A stretch of DNA of 64,000 bases, taken from positions 1-64,000 of the forward strand of contig JAPKAY010000006.1 in assembly GCA_028825045.1 (NCBI GenBank), given 5' to 3'. Under the pieces are notes generated by a model that was not told the DNA's origin, made no database searches, and worked only from the letters and a program-made list of their open reading frames with translations. Below are positions 1-8,225 of this stretch, piece after piece (the first letter of the stretch is position 1; every line of letters starts with the position of its first letter). This DNA is from Halioglobus sp. Its GTDB lineage: Bacteria; Pseudomonadota; Gammaproteobacteria; Pseudomonadales; Halieaceae. Made by a program: the position numbers and the translations under genes.

Positions 1-331
1 CGCTGTTATCGCCGTCACTCGCCGTAATAGTACTTACATTCAGGCCTCGCACAGTGAGTGTATTGCCGCTGCGGGGCCCCTGATCTACCACCGTCAACCC
101 CGGCACTACCCGCGCGACATCGGCCAGGTCCGTGAGGCGGTCGCGCTCGATGATCGTATTGCTAAGGGCCGTGATATTGATTGGAACATCCTGAAGCGAT
201 TCCGATCGGCGTGTGGCCGTTACGGTAACTTCCTCAATCAGCAGTTCTTGCGCTGTGGTATAGCCTGAAAGCAGAGTGGATGCGATGGCGGCTGATAGCG
301 TGCTGATCTGAAACCTGGTGTTGTTATGCAT
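1..331 (-). CDS. TonB-dependent receptor, N-terminal part (cut by window edge)
   Basis: Outer-membrane receptor that takes up a ligand (siderophore, vitamin or glycan; not identifiable here) using TonB energy. Reading leftward from an ATG at 331, preceded by AGGGG six bases upstream, about 110 codons are visible. There is a signal-like N-terminus ending near TTAQE, then a TonB box (IEEVTVTATRR), then the start of the plug domain (SLQDVPINITALS, LADVARVVPGLTVVDQGPR, TLTVRGL). The barrel lies outside the window. The DUF3450-TonB operon at 20846-26039 could energise it, but that link is inference. The family call is secure, the substrate unknown. Confidence 0.88.
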   Translation of the reverse strand, partial: MHNNTRFQISTLSAAIASTLLSGYTTAQELLIEEVTVTATRRSESLQDVPINITALSNTIIERDRLTDLADVARVVPGLTVVDQGPRSGNTLTVRGLNVSTITASDGDNS

Positions 332-616
332 AGTTGCCCCTAATGCCTCTGACCGTCGCGGGCACCTTATTATTGAAGCAATAAGACGCTTACATGTTGC
401 GCGATTTAGTCAATGTGCGGTTGGTGTCCTCTGGGCTGCTCTGACGCAAAGAAGCCCACCTCTTATTGTGTATTCCCTTGCACAACGTACCACCGCCGTA
501 ATATCAGCGATACGGACTAAATGGCGCAAAAATACCGTTTGCCAGTGGCGGGAAAAGCCCACGTATTCAAACTATTACGCACTAGGGCGCAGGCCTGTCC
601 GTGATTGATTGTTGGA

Positions 617-1846
617 TCAGAACAGGACGCGACTGCGAATAGTTCCCTCAATTGCCGCCAGCTTTTTCAGGGCGAGCTCACTGTATTCGGCGTCGATGTC
701 GATTACCACGTAGCCCACGGTATCGTTGGTCTGCAGAAACTGCGCCGATACGTTGATCTTGTTATCGGAAAACACGCTGTTGAGCGCGCTCATCACACCG
801 GGAATATTGTGGTGTATATGCAGCAGGCGGTGACTACCAGAGTGTTCTGGTAGCGCCACTGCGGGAAGGTTGATCGACGACGTTGTGGTGCCGTTGTCGC
901 TGTAGCGCGCCAGCTTCTCGGCCACTTCCATACCGATGTTTTCCTGGGCTTCGATGGTACTGCCACCGATATGCGGCGTGAGAAAGGTGTTATCGAAACG
1001 TCGTAGGGGTGAAAGAAACTCATCCTCGTTAGAGCGCGGCTCCACCGGAAAGACATCAATGCCGGCACCGCCCAGTGCGCCACTTTCAAGCGCGGCAGCG
1101 AGGGCGTCGATATCGACCACAGTGCCGCGCGAGGCGTTGATTAGAATGCTGCCAGCGGGCATCTGCGCAAGTTGTTCCGCGCCGACCATGTTCTGCGTCG
1201 AGGAGTTCTCGGGTACGTGCAGGCTAACCACATCGGAACTACTCAGAAGCTGATTGAGGCTTGGTATTTGGCGGGTATTGCCCAGTGGTAGCTTGTTGAT
1301 TACATCATAAAATTGTACCTGCATACCCAGCCCCTCGGCGATTACGCCCAGTTGCATGCCGATGTTGCCGTAGCCGATGATGCCGAGTTTTTTACCGCGA
1401 ATTTCAAATGCGTTGACTGCTGTTTTTAGCCATTCTCCCCGGTGAGCAGCAGCGTTTTTCTCAGCAACTCCGCGCAACAGCAGGATAGCTTCTGCCAAGA
1501 CTAGTTCTGCTACGCTGCGGGTATTGGAAAAGGGCGCGTTGAATACGGTGATACCCCTAAGGGTAGCGGCCTTCAGATCAACCTGATTGGTGCCGATGCA
1601 GAAACATCCCACAGCCACAAGTTTTCTGGCAGCCTCAAATACCTCTTCAGTCAGTTGCGTGCGTGAGCGAATTCCGACGAAGTGAGCGCCTGCAATCGCG
1701 GCCTTTAACTCCTCAGCGGACAGTGCTTTCTTGTGTTGTTCGATATTGTTGTAACCGGATTTTTGCAGTGTTTCAACGGCCGAGGGATGTACGCCCTCCA
1801 GCAGCAGGAACTTGATTTTGCTTTTCTCCAGTGATTGCTGTGCCAT
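617..1846 (-). CDS. serA: D-3-phosphoglycerate dehydrogenase
   Basis: Oxidises 3-phosphoglycerate to 3-phosphohydroxypyruvate, the first committed step of serine synthesis, in the cytoplasm. The 409 residues match the E. coli enzyme in length. The sequence shows the D-2-hydroxyacid dehydrogenase fold: NAD-binding motif LGIIGYGNIGMQLG near residues 153-166, the substrate-side NAPFSNTRSVAELV segment, LINASRGTVVDIDAL, and TPHIGGSTIEAQENIG carrying the catalytic His. A C-terminal ACT domain (about 335-409, GVMSALNSVFSDNKINVSAQ) is the usual serine-feedback module. It is divergent from a D-2-hydroxyglutarate dehydrogenase gene across 132 bases, an arrangement also found in Pseudomonas. Confidence 0.96.
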   Translation of the reverse strand: MAQQSLEKSKIKFLLLEGVHPSAVETLQKSGYNNIEQHKKALSAEELKAAIAGAHFVGIRSRTQLTEEVFEAARKLVAVGCFCIGTNQVDLKAATLRGITVFNAPFSNTRSVAELVLAEAILLLRGVAEKNAAAHRGEWLKTAVNAFEIRGKKLGIIGYGNIGMQLGVIAEGLGMQVQFYDVINKLPLGNTRQIPSLNQLLSSSDVVSLHVPENSSTQNMVGAEQLAQMPAGSILINASRGTVVDIDALAAALESGALGGAGIDVFPVEPRSNEDEFLSPLRRFDNTFLTPHIGGSTIEAQENIGMEVAEKLARYSDNGTTTSSINLPAVALPEHSGSHRLLHIHHNIPGVMSALNSVFSDNKINVSAQFLQTNDTVGYVVIDIDAEYSELALKKLAAIEGTIRSRVLF

Positions 1847-1978
1847 GATTTACTCAGTCCTTAACCAGTAAGAGTCGGGTGCACCCAGGGGCTTGGCGGT
1901 GCGGTAAAAAAGGCCGCGTATGTTACCATATGCGCCGCTCGAACCAGTGCCCTGTGAAAATTACCGGAGGATCTATAC

Positions 1979-3379
1979 GTGGCCGCAATCGACGACGCCG
2001 TCCTCATTGCATTGGAAAATATTGTCGGACCTGACAGGGTGCTGACTGATGATGACTCTCGGCAGCGCTATGGCCGCGACTGGACGAGAGCGCATACACC
2101 CAATCCTAGCGCTGTGATATTACCCGGGAGCATCGATGAGGTGCAGGATATTGTGCGCTTGGCAGCCCGGAACAGGATTGCCATCGTGCCTTCCGGCGGG
2201 CGTACTGGTCTCAGCGCAGGTGCAGTCGCCTGTAATGGGGAGTTGGTGCTGGCATTGGATCGTCTCAATAAGATAGAAGACTTTGACCCCATCGACCGGA
2301 CCGTGCGCTGCGGCGCTGGTGTGGTGACCGAACAATTACAAGCGTTTGCGACAGAGCAAAACCTATTCTATCCGGTGGACTTCGCGTCCAGCGGTTCCAG
2401 CCAGATCGGCGGTAATATTTCTACCAATGCGGGGGGAATAAAAGTCATACGCCATGGCATGACCCGCGACTGGGTGGCGGGTTTGAAGCTGGTGAACGGC
2501 GAAGGGGAGCTACTGGATCTCAATCGGGGCCTGGTGAAAAACAATGCCGGCTACGACCTGCGTCAACTGGTCATTGGCGCAGAGGGCACCCTGGGTGTTT
2601 TGGTTGAAGCGACCATGCGGCTGTCTCGCCCTCCACTGGATCCGGCCGTGTTCGTATTGGGCGTTCCGAATATGGCTTCCATCATGGATGTGCTGCGTGT
2701 CTATCAAGGTGCCATCGAACTCAGCGCCTTCGAGTTCTTTTCGGAGCTGGCCTTGCAGAAAGTGGTTGAGCACCAGGGCTTGCCGCGGCCCTTCGATTCA
2801 CCCGCTGAGTATTATGCGCTGCTGGAATTTGAACAGCAGGATGAGAATACGCTTACGCGGGCGATGGAGCTGTTTGAGCACTGTATGGAGCAGGGTTGGG
2901 TAGTGGATGGAGTTGTGAGCCAGAGCCTTGCCCAGGCCAGCGCGTTGTGGCGTCTGCGAGAGGATATCTCGGAGACAATCTCGCGCTGGACGCCCTATAA
3001 AAATGATATCTCCACTGTCACCTCTCGCGTTCCTGATTTTCTGGCTGAAGTTGAAGCTGTGGTGAATGAGAATTATCCGGAGTTCGAAATCATTTGGTTT
3101 GGTCATATTGGCGACGGCAATGTGCATCTGAATGTTCTGAAGCCTGATGAATTACCGTTGGATGAATTTCAGCAGCGGTGCGGTGAGGTGAGCAAGTGGG
3201 TGTTTGATATTGTGCAGCGGTACGGTGGGAGTGTTTCGGCTGAGCATGGGGTCGGGTTGTTGAAGAAAGACTACCTGCATTACAGCTGCTCGGAGCTGGA
3301 GATTTCGATTATGCGGTCGGTTAAGAAGGCGTTTGATCCTTTGGGAATTATGAATCCCGGGAAGATTTTTGATAGTTGA
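1979..3379 (+). CDS. FAD-binding oxidoreductase, D-2-hydroxyglutarate dehydrogenase type
   Basis: Flavoenzyme of the GlcD/DLD/D2HGDH family, 466 residues. It starts at GTG 1979 with GGAGG at 1966-1970. The N-terminal PCMH FAD domain is visible (AVILPGSIDEVQDIVRLA, IVPSGGRTGLSAGAV, SSQIGGNISTNAGGIKVIRHG). The C-terminal oxidase domain has the metal-site motif FGHIGDGNVHLNV and GGSVSAEHGVGLLKKDYL. SerA makes D-2-hydroxyglutarate from 2-oxoglutarate as a side reaction, and in Pseudomonas a D2HGDH encoded beside serA recycles it, feeding electrons to the respiratory chain. The divergent serA partner makes that role likely here. Glycolate or D-lactate dehydrogenase activity is the alternative. Confidence 0.85.
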   Translation: MAAIDDAVLIALENIVGPDRVLTDDDSRQRYGRDWTRAHTPNPSAVILPGSIDEVQDIVRLAARNRIAIVPSGGRTGLSAGAVACNGELVLALDRLNKIEDFDPIDRTVRCGAGVVTEQLQAFATEQNLFYPVDFASSGSSQIGGNISTNAGGIKVIRHGMTRDWVAGLKLVNGEGELLDLNRGLVKNNAGYDLRQLVIGAEGTLGVLVEATMRLSRPPLDPAVFVLGVPNMASIMDVLRVYQGAIELSAFEFFSELALQKVVEHQGLPRPFDSPAEYYALLEFEQQDENTLTRAMELFEHCMEQGWVVDGVVSQSLAQASALWRLREDISETISRWTPYKNDISTVTSRVPDFLAEVEAVVNENYPEFEIIWFGHIGDGNVHLNVLKPDELPLDEFQQRCGEVSKWVFDIVQRYGGSVSAEHGVGLLKKDYLHYSCSELEISIMRSVKKAFDPLGIMNPGKIFDS

Positions 3380-3524
3380 GTGCCTGTGATCCGCCTAGGT
3401 GTTGTGTGAGGGCTACCCAGGACACGCAAAAGCCGCCGTCTAGCCCTGATGGATGGGCTGGTAGCGTTTCTGAAACGCAATAACCACATCTGCAGCGAAT
3501 TCAGTAGCACACTGAGCTTGAATT

Positions 3525-4199
3525 TTACGCAGCGTAAAGTGTTTTTACACCCGACGCTGAGCCCAACAACAACACATCCGCAGGCTTCAACGCAAACAGG
3601 CCATTAGTAACAACCCCAGTAATGTTGTTAATCTTGCCCTCCATCGTCAACGGCTGCGCAATAGAAAAGTTGTACACATCAAGAATGACATTGCCGTTAT
3701 CAGTTACTACACCTTCGCGGTAAATCGGATCACCGCCAAGTTTTACCAACTCCCTTGCCACATGACTGCGCGCCATCGGAATAACTTCCACCGGAAGCGG
3801 AAACGTTCCCAGCGTATGAACCAACTTACTCTCGTCCGCAATGCAGATAAACTCTCGCGCCACTGCCGTCACAATTTTTTCGCGGGTCAATGCCGCGCCG
3901 CCACCTTTGATCAGTTGCAATGCGTGATTACTCTCATCTGCTCCGTCAATATAGAAATCAACCTGGTCAACAGTATTGAGGTCGTAGACCGGAATGCCAT
4001 GGCTCTTCAATCGTTGTGCAGAGGACTCTGAGCTGGCCACGGTGCTATTGATATGGCCCTTAATACGCGCCAGGGCATCGATAAAGAGATTGGCGGTGGA
4101 GCCTGTGCCAATGCCCAGTACGGTGTCATTTTCCAGCTTGGGTTGGATATACGCCAGCGCAGCATCGGCCACCGCTTGCTTCATTTCATCCTGGGTCAT
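3525..4199 (-). CDS. rpiA: Ribose-5-phosphate isomerase A
   Basis: Interconverts ribose-5-phosphate and ribulose-5-phosphate in the non-oxidative pentose phosphate pathway. The 224 residues are typical. Motifs include the phosphate loop [17 protein letters not shown] (about 28-44), [26 protein letters not shown] (83-108; catalytic Asp and Glu, then Lys), and [11 protein letters not shown]. It is divergent from ilvA over about 165 bases, the same neighbour as in Pseudomonas. The ATG at 4199 is the only sensible start ([15 protein letters not shown]). Confidence 0.96.
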   Translation of the reverse strand: MTQDEMKQAVADAALAYIQPKLENDTVLGIGTGSTANLFIDALARIKGHINSTVASSESSAQRLKSHGIPVYDLNTVDQVDFYIDGADESNHALQLIKGGGAALTREKIVTAVAREFICIADESKLVHTLGTFPLPVEVIPMARSHVARELVKLGGDPIYREGVVTDNGNVILDVYNFSIAQPLTMEGKINNITGVVTNGLFALKPADVLLLGSASGVKTLYAA

Positions 4200-4363
4200 T
4201 TTCGGTCCTTAAGTTTGCGGCTACAGCGAGTGCCATTATAGGGCAGCCCGCAGCTGGGATCACGAAAAACTGTTTCGCTGTCTGTGATGTGCTTTGGCTG
4301 TAATACAACGCCTGCTCGATTAAGATGTAGAGCATTCCGGCAGCCACAGGATGCGAACATCTC

Positions 4364-5893
4364 ATGCCTCAGTCGTACATCAAACGAATTCTCGATGCGC
4401 GGGTGTATGACGTCGCTCGGGAAACACCGATTCATGCAGCGAGTCTGATGTCGGGGCGCTTGAACAACAAGGTCTGGCTGAAGCGGGAAGATCTGCAGCC
4501 TGTGTTTTCGTTCAAGTTGCGGGGCGCGTACTGCAAGATGAGCCGGCTTAGCGAAGAGCAGCTCAGCCTTGGTGTTATTGCTGCATCGGCGGGAAATCAT
4601 GCGCAGGGAGTGGCAATGGCGGCGCAGAAACTGCGGGCAAAGGCGACCATTGTGATGCCACGCACGACACCGTTGATCAAAGTGGATGCGGTGCGCAGAC
4701 TGGGCGCGCGGGTCCAGCTACACGGGGATTCCTACGATGAGGCGGCACTGCACGCTCAGGCGGTTTCCCAAGAAAAGGGGCGTACCTATGTACATCCCTT
4801 TGACGACCCGGATGTGATCGCCGGACAGGGCACCGTGGGCATGGAAATTGTCCGCCAGCACCAGACGCCGCTGGACGCTTTGTTTGTTCCTGTCGGGGGT
4901 GGTGGCTTGATTGCAGGAATCGCGGCTTACGTGAAATATGTCTGGCCTCAAACCAAGATTATCGGAGTGGAACCAGAGGATGCCGCCTGTTTGCAACTGG
5001 CGCTGGCACGGGGGCGGCGGGCGACGCTGCCTGAGGTTGGGCTGTTCGCTGACGGCTGCGCTGTGGCGCAGATCGGGAAAGAGCCGTTTCGCATCATCCG
5101 CAAAACAGTGGAAGACGTCATCACCGTCTCTACTGATGAAATGTGTGCTGCCATCAAAGACATTTTTGAGGACACGCGCAGCATAGCGGAGCCCGCAGGT
5201 GCACTCGCGCTGGCGGGCTTGAAGAAGTATGTGCATCGGACCGGCGTTCAGGGACAGGATTTACTGGCCGTTGTCAGTGGCGCCAATACCAATTTCGATC
5301 GTTTGCGTTACATCTCTGAACGCACGGAAATTGGCGAACAGCGAGAAGCGGTGATCAGCGTAACGGTGCCAGAGCGTCCGGGTAGCTTCAAACAGTTCTG
5401 CAGTGCGCTGGGAAGACGGAACATAACCGAGTTTAACTATCGCTATGCGGATGCAAGTTCGGCCCAGGTTTTTGTGGGTTTGTCTGTGGTGCCCGGTGGC
5501 GATGACCTGGCTGATCTTCTGGCCGATTTGCGGAAGCGGGGCTACATTACCGAAGACCTGACTGAGAACGAGGTCGCCAAATTACACATCCGCCATATGG
5601 TAGGAGGGCACGCGCCCGTTGAAATGCGCGATGAATTGGTTTATCGCGTCGAGTTTCCAGAGCGCCCCGGCGCCCTGCTCAGGTTTTTGGCCGGTCTGGG
5701 GCAGCGCTGGAATATCTCCATGTTTCACTACCGTAATCACGGCGCTGCCTATGGGCGGATTTTTGTTGGTGTGCAGGTGAAAAAAGGAGAACGTCGGAAA
5801 TTTGAGGCCGTATTGGATCGAATCAAATTTCCCTACTGTGAGGAAACCCAAAATCGAGCGTATCAACTTTATCTGGGCAGTATTAAGGATTAA
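4364..5893 (+). CDS. ilvA: Threonine ammonia-lyase, biosynthetic
   Basis: PLP enzyme converting threonine to 2-oxobutanoate and ammonia, the first step of isoleucine synthesis. It has 509 residues, the length of two-ACT-domain biosynthetic enzymes. The PLP Lys is in REDLQPVFSFKLRGAYCKM (about 47-65). AASAGNHAQGVAMAA and the glycine-rich PVGGGGLIAGIAAYV (phosphate cup) follow. From about residue 330 there are two ACT-like regulatory domains (VISVTVPERPGSFKQFCSAL and VYRVEFPERPGALLRFLAGL), which in the family bind isoleucine and valine. It is divergent from rpiA. Confidence 0.96.
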   Translation: MPQSYIKRILDARVYDVARETPIHAASLMSGRLNNKVWLKREDLQPVFSFKLRGAYCKMSRLSEEQLSLGVIAASAGNHAQGVAMAAQKLRAKATIVMPRTTPLIKVDAVRRLGARVQLHGDSYDEAALHAQAVSQEKGRTYVHPFDDPDVIAGQGTVGMEIVRQHQTPLDALFVPVGGGGLIAGIAAYVKYVWPQTKIIGVEPEDAACLQLALARGRRATLPEVGLFADGCAVAQIGKEPFRIIRKTVEDVITVSTDEMCAAIKDIFEDTRSIAEPAGALALAGLKKYVHRTGVQGQDLLAVVSGANTNFDRLRYISERTEIGEQREAVISVTVPERPGSFKQFCSALGRRNITEFNYRYADASSAQVFVGLSVVPGGDDLADLLADLRKRGYITEDLTENEVAKLHIRHMVGGHAPVEMRDELVYRVEFPERPGALLRFLAGLGQRWNISMFHYRNHGAAYGRIFVGVQVKKGERRKFEAVLDRIKFPYCEETQNRAYQLYLGSIKD

Positions 5894-6043
5894 GCGTGAA
5901 ACTCAGCTATCGCGCGGGTTGCCGGGGTTTTAATTTGTGCGAACTTGAGCTAAGTTTTCCCATTTTGTAAAATAAGTGCAATAACCCGTAGTGATATCGG
6001 TGTGATTATCCAGAACTGGTTGATTGATTTTTCCTACGTCACT

Positions 6044-6625
6044 TTATCTTACTGTACTGCTGTAAAGGCCTGTGTCCGTCGCAACATAGTCCAGCGCAAC
6101 GTCCCAGCTCTCTCTAGGAATGTCGTCTACCTGTTGACCATCGTGTGCCAGGCCCACCAATAATGGACCGGAAATGTTCGCGAGTGTGCGATCGTAGTAG
6201 CCCCCTCCCATGCCCAGGCGACCGCCGCGCCGGTCCCAGCCCACCACGGGAAGAAAAACAATATCCAGGTCTGACACCGGACAATCCCTAGCCCCCGCCG
6301 GTGGTTCCAAAATATTGTAGCGATTGGGAACAAGAGTTGCACCGGTATCCCAGTAGGCGAATCGGAGTAAGCGGTCATCGCTTATGATCGGCAAAAACAG
6401 CTGTTTATGCTGGTCCCGCGACAAGTTTTGAATCGCGCCGGTGTCTATCTCCCCATCTGCCGCGAGGTACAGCGCGATGCGTTGGGAGGTTGGCCAGATA
6501 GGAACCTGGGTAACTGAATTGACGAGAGCCTGCGAGGCAGTGCGTTGTATCGCATTGCTGAGGTTGTTCCTGTGCTGTCGCAACTCACGGCGTAGTTGAA
6601 GCTTTCGATGGTGAGTATCTGCCAT
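6044..6625 (-). CDS. ygfA: 5-formyltetrahydrofolate cyclo-ligase (YgfA/Fau)
   Basis: ATP-dependent enzyme returning 5-formyl-THF to the folate pool as 5,10-methenyl-THF. The signature GMGGGYYDRTLA, the FLPVVGWDRRGGRLG segment and the N-terminal KLQLRRELRQHR are clear. An upstream in-frame ATG at 6649 would fall inside the 6S RNA. The ATG at 6625 (MADTHHRKLQ) starts 12 bases past the RNA's 3' end, giving 193 residues, the usual length. It is the last member of the conserved zapA-6S RNA-ygfA arrangement and is probably co-transcribed with the 6S precursor. Confidence 0.93.
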   Translation of the reverse strand: MADTHHRKLQLRRELRQHRNNLSNAIQRTASQALVNSVTQVPIWPTSQRIALYLAADGEIDTGAIQNLSRDQHKQLFLPIISDDRLLRFAYWDTGATLVPNRYNILEPPAGARDCPVSDLDIVFLPVVGWDRRGGRLGMGGGYYDRTLANISGPLLVGLAHDGQQVDDIPRESWDVALDYVATDTGLYSSTVR

Positions 6626-6636
6626 AGCAAAAAGAA

Positions 6637-6814
6637 GGATCCCCGGCATACCGCTGACAGAACTGCCCTTGAACCCGATGGTTCAAGGTGGTGGTTTCGG
6701 CACCGTTTCAGGCTTCCCGGTTAAATCCGGACTTGCACACCAACGTTACAAGAAACCCCCGATTACATATTATCGGCTCGAGGACTGTAAGTCTGGCGAA
6801 TAAGCCAGGGACCC
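6637..6814 (-). ncRNA. ssrS: 6S RNA
   Basis: Regulatory RNA that mimics an open promoter and sequesters sigma-70 RNA polymerase in stationary phase. Read on the minus strand, the ends GGGTCCCTGGC (from 6814) and GCCGGGGATCC (ending 6637) pair over 11 bases with two G-U pairs, closing the terminal stem. Inside are the conserved AGTCCTCGAGCCGATA element and the 3'-side hairpin CCTTGAACC-ATC-GGGTTCAAGG. A -10-like TATACT lies at 6826-6821, seven bases before the proposed 5' end. Its position between zapA and ygfA is the standard gammaproteobacterial one. Ends are from pairing logic and could shift by a few bases. Confidence 0.93.
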
Positions 6815-6820
6815 GGTCTA

Positions 6821-6826
6821 AGTATA
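6821..6826 (-). promoter_or_regulatory. -10 element of the 6S RNA promoter
   Basis: TATACT on the minus strand, seven bases ahead of the predicted 6S 5' end at 6814. No strong -35 is visible at 16-18 bases upstream (GAACTA or TGAACT). 6S promoters in relatives also often have weak -35 boxes. Confidence 0.55.
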
Positions 6827-6888
6827 GCGTAGATCGAACGCTTTAGTTCACTTAAAAAGAACAGGAAGGTCGTGCTATTGTGACCGGC

Positions 6889-7209
6889 TTAACCGATTTC
6901 CAATTGACGAAGGTCGTACAAAGCATCATCAAGTTTACGGTTGAGACGTTTCACGGAATCGCCGGAAGGCGGATTGGCCTCCGGATGATCAGACGCCTGC
7001 AGTAACTCGTAACCTATATTAAGCGCGGCCATAACAGCGATTCTCTCCAGGCCGATAACCTTTCCCGAATTGCGAATACTGCGCATTTGTTTGTCGAGGT
7101 ATTTTGCAGAGGTCACCAGTTGCGACTCCTGCTCTTCAGGGCAGGCAACTTGGTACTCTTTCTCGAGGATTTGTACCGTCACAGTATTGGCTTGGCTCAC
7201 GCTCGTCAC
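6889..7209 (-). CDS. zapA: Cell division protein ZapA
   Basis: Small cytoplasmic protein that bundles FtsZ filaments at the Z-ring. It has 106 residues. The N-terminal head VTVQILEKEYQVACPEEQESQL is followed by LDKQMRSIRNSGKVIGLERIAVMAALNIGYELL and a C-terminal coiled coil (VKRLNRKLDDALYDLRQL), the ZapA layout. Its start overlaps the stop of the ZapB-like gene by four bases (ATGA), indicating translational coupling. 6S RNA follows about 75 bases downstream. Confidence 0.94.
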   Translation of the reverse strand: MTSVSQANTVTVQILEKEYQVACPEEQESQLVTSAKYLDKQMRSIRNSGKVIGLERIAVMAALNIGYELLQASDHPEANPPSGDSVKRLNRKLDDALYDLRQLEIG

Positions 7210-7406
7210 TCCATTGTCCGCAGGCGATCTATCATGGCTTCGACCTTGGTCCGGGCCAGTTCATTCTTATCGATGAGACCTTGTCGCTCATCGCGCCAAC
7301 CGGCACTGTCTGCTTTTAATGCCTGGTTTTCGCGATTTAGCTCGCTGCAGAGCGAGACAAGTTCGTCGATTTTAATCTCGAGGTCTTTGAGTTGATTTTC
7401 AGCCAT
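7206..7406 (-). CDS. ZapB-like coiled-coil protein (TIGR02449 type)
   Basis: Protein of 66 residues that is almost entirely coiled coil: heptads through LKDLEIKIDELVSLCSEL, NRENQALKADSAGWRDE and ELARTKVEAMIDRLRTME. Proteins of this kind sit directly before zapA in many gammaproteobacteria and resemble ZapB, which bridges ZapA to MatP. The four-base overlap with zapA supports a divisome role, but function is inferred from context and shape. Confidence 0.82.
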   Translation of the reverse strand: MAENQLKDLEIKIDELVSLCSELNRENQALKADSAGWRDERQGLIDKNELARTKVEAMIDRLRTME

Positions 7407-7573
7407 GCAGGTATACTGGTGTTGGTATTATTAGGGTCCTACTATAGTGGTGAGCGGCAATAACGTCAACGACACAAAATGCATAGATATCAATAGCCTG
7501 CCAGAACTTTTACAGTCATCAATGGAAGCGCCTCACGAATCTACCGGGTGCCACCTCCCAAGGAGAACACGCA

Positions 7574-8176
7574 ATGAACAATGATTCACCCGATAATATC
7601 GGTGTCTTTGACTTCGATGAATTCGCCAGCCACCTTCTGGATCAGGGGTTACAGGTGTCGCCTTCCCTGATGCATGGCTGTCTCAGTGGGCTCTTGGCTG
7701 CCGGTGTCGATTCGGCACCTGAGTATGGGCTGGACGCGATGTCACAGTCGCTGGATGTGGCAGTACACGGGGAGCTGGCCAGTCGCATCATGCAATTGTA
7801 TACCGTCACCCTGGAAGCGCTGCAGGGCGATGAGTTTCTTTTCCTGCCCTTATTGCCGGACGACGATGACGACATCGCACTGCGGACAGAATCTTTGGCA
7901 AGTTGGTGCTCCGGGTTTATGACCGGCTTCGCCTATCGCATAGCAGCACAGAGCAACGGCGCGGAAGCGCTGCCCCAGGAGACTGGCGAAGTGCTCAGAG
8001 ATATCACGGCGATGGCGGAGGCGGCGGTGGGTGACGATGCCACCGAAGAAGAAGCGGAGGAAAGTTACATCGAATTGATAGAATATCTGCGCGTCGCAGT
8101 GGTCAATGTTTTTCTCGATGCGCAAGCAGCCAGCCTCGGTGATACCAGTGCCGAGCCCGAGCGGCCACTGCACTAG
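7574..8176 (+). CDS. UPF0149 family protein (YgfB-like)
   Basis: Acidic cytoplasmic protein of 200 residues with the YgfB/YecA pattern: PSLMHGCLSGLLAAG near the N-terminus, EFLFLPLLPDDDD in the middle, LASWCSGFMTGFAYR, and EEAEESYIELIEYLRVAVVNVF at the C-terminus. It precedes pepP-ubiH-ubiI, the same order as in Pseudomonas. In P. aeruginosa YgfB has been connected to control of resistance genes; whether that applies here is unknown. Start ATG 7574 follows AAGGAG at 7560-7565. Confidence 0.9.
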   Translation: MNNDSPDNIGVFDFDEFASHLLDQGLQVSPSLMHGCLSGLLAAGVDSAPEYGLDAMSQSLDVAVHGELASRIMQLYTVTLEALQGDEFLFLPLLPDDDDDIALRTESLASWCSGFMTGFAYRIAAQSNGAEALPQETGEVLRDITAMAEAAVGDDATEEEAEESYIELIEYLRVAVVNVFLDAQAASLGDTSAEPERPLH

Positions 8177-8225
8177 CTGTGATAGGCTCATCATCCGTTT
8201 AAGTCTGTGAAAGTATAGTGACCCC

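Noticed and set aside
318..608. 96-codon open frame on the plus strand in the gap before serA
   Set aside because: No ribosome-binding site, no family resemblance, overlaps the receptor start on the other strand; likely chance.
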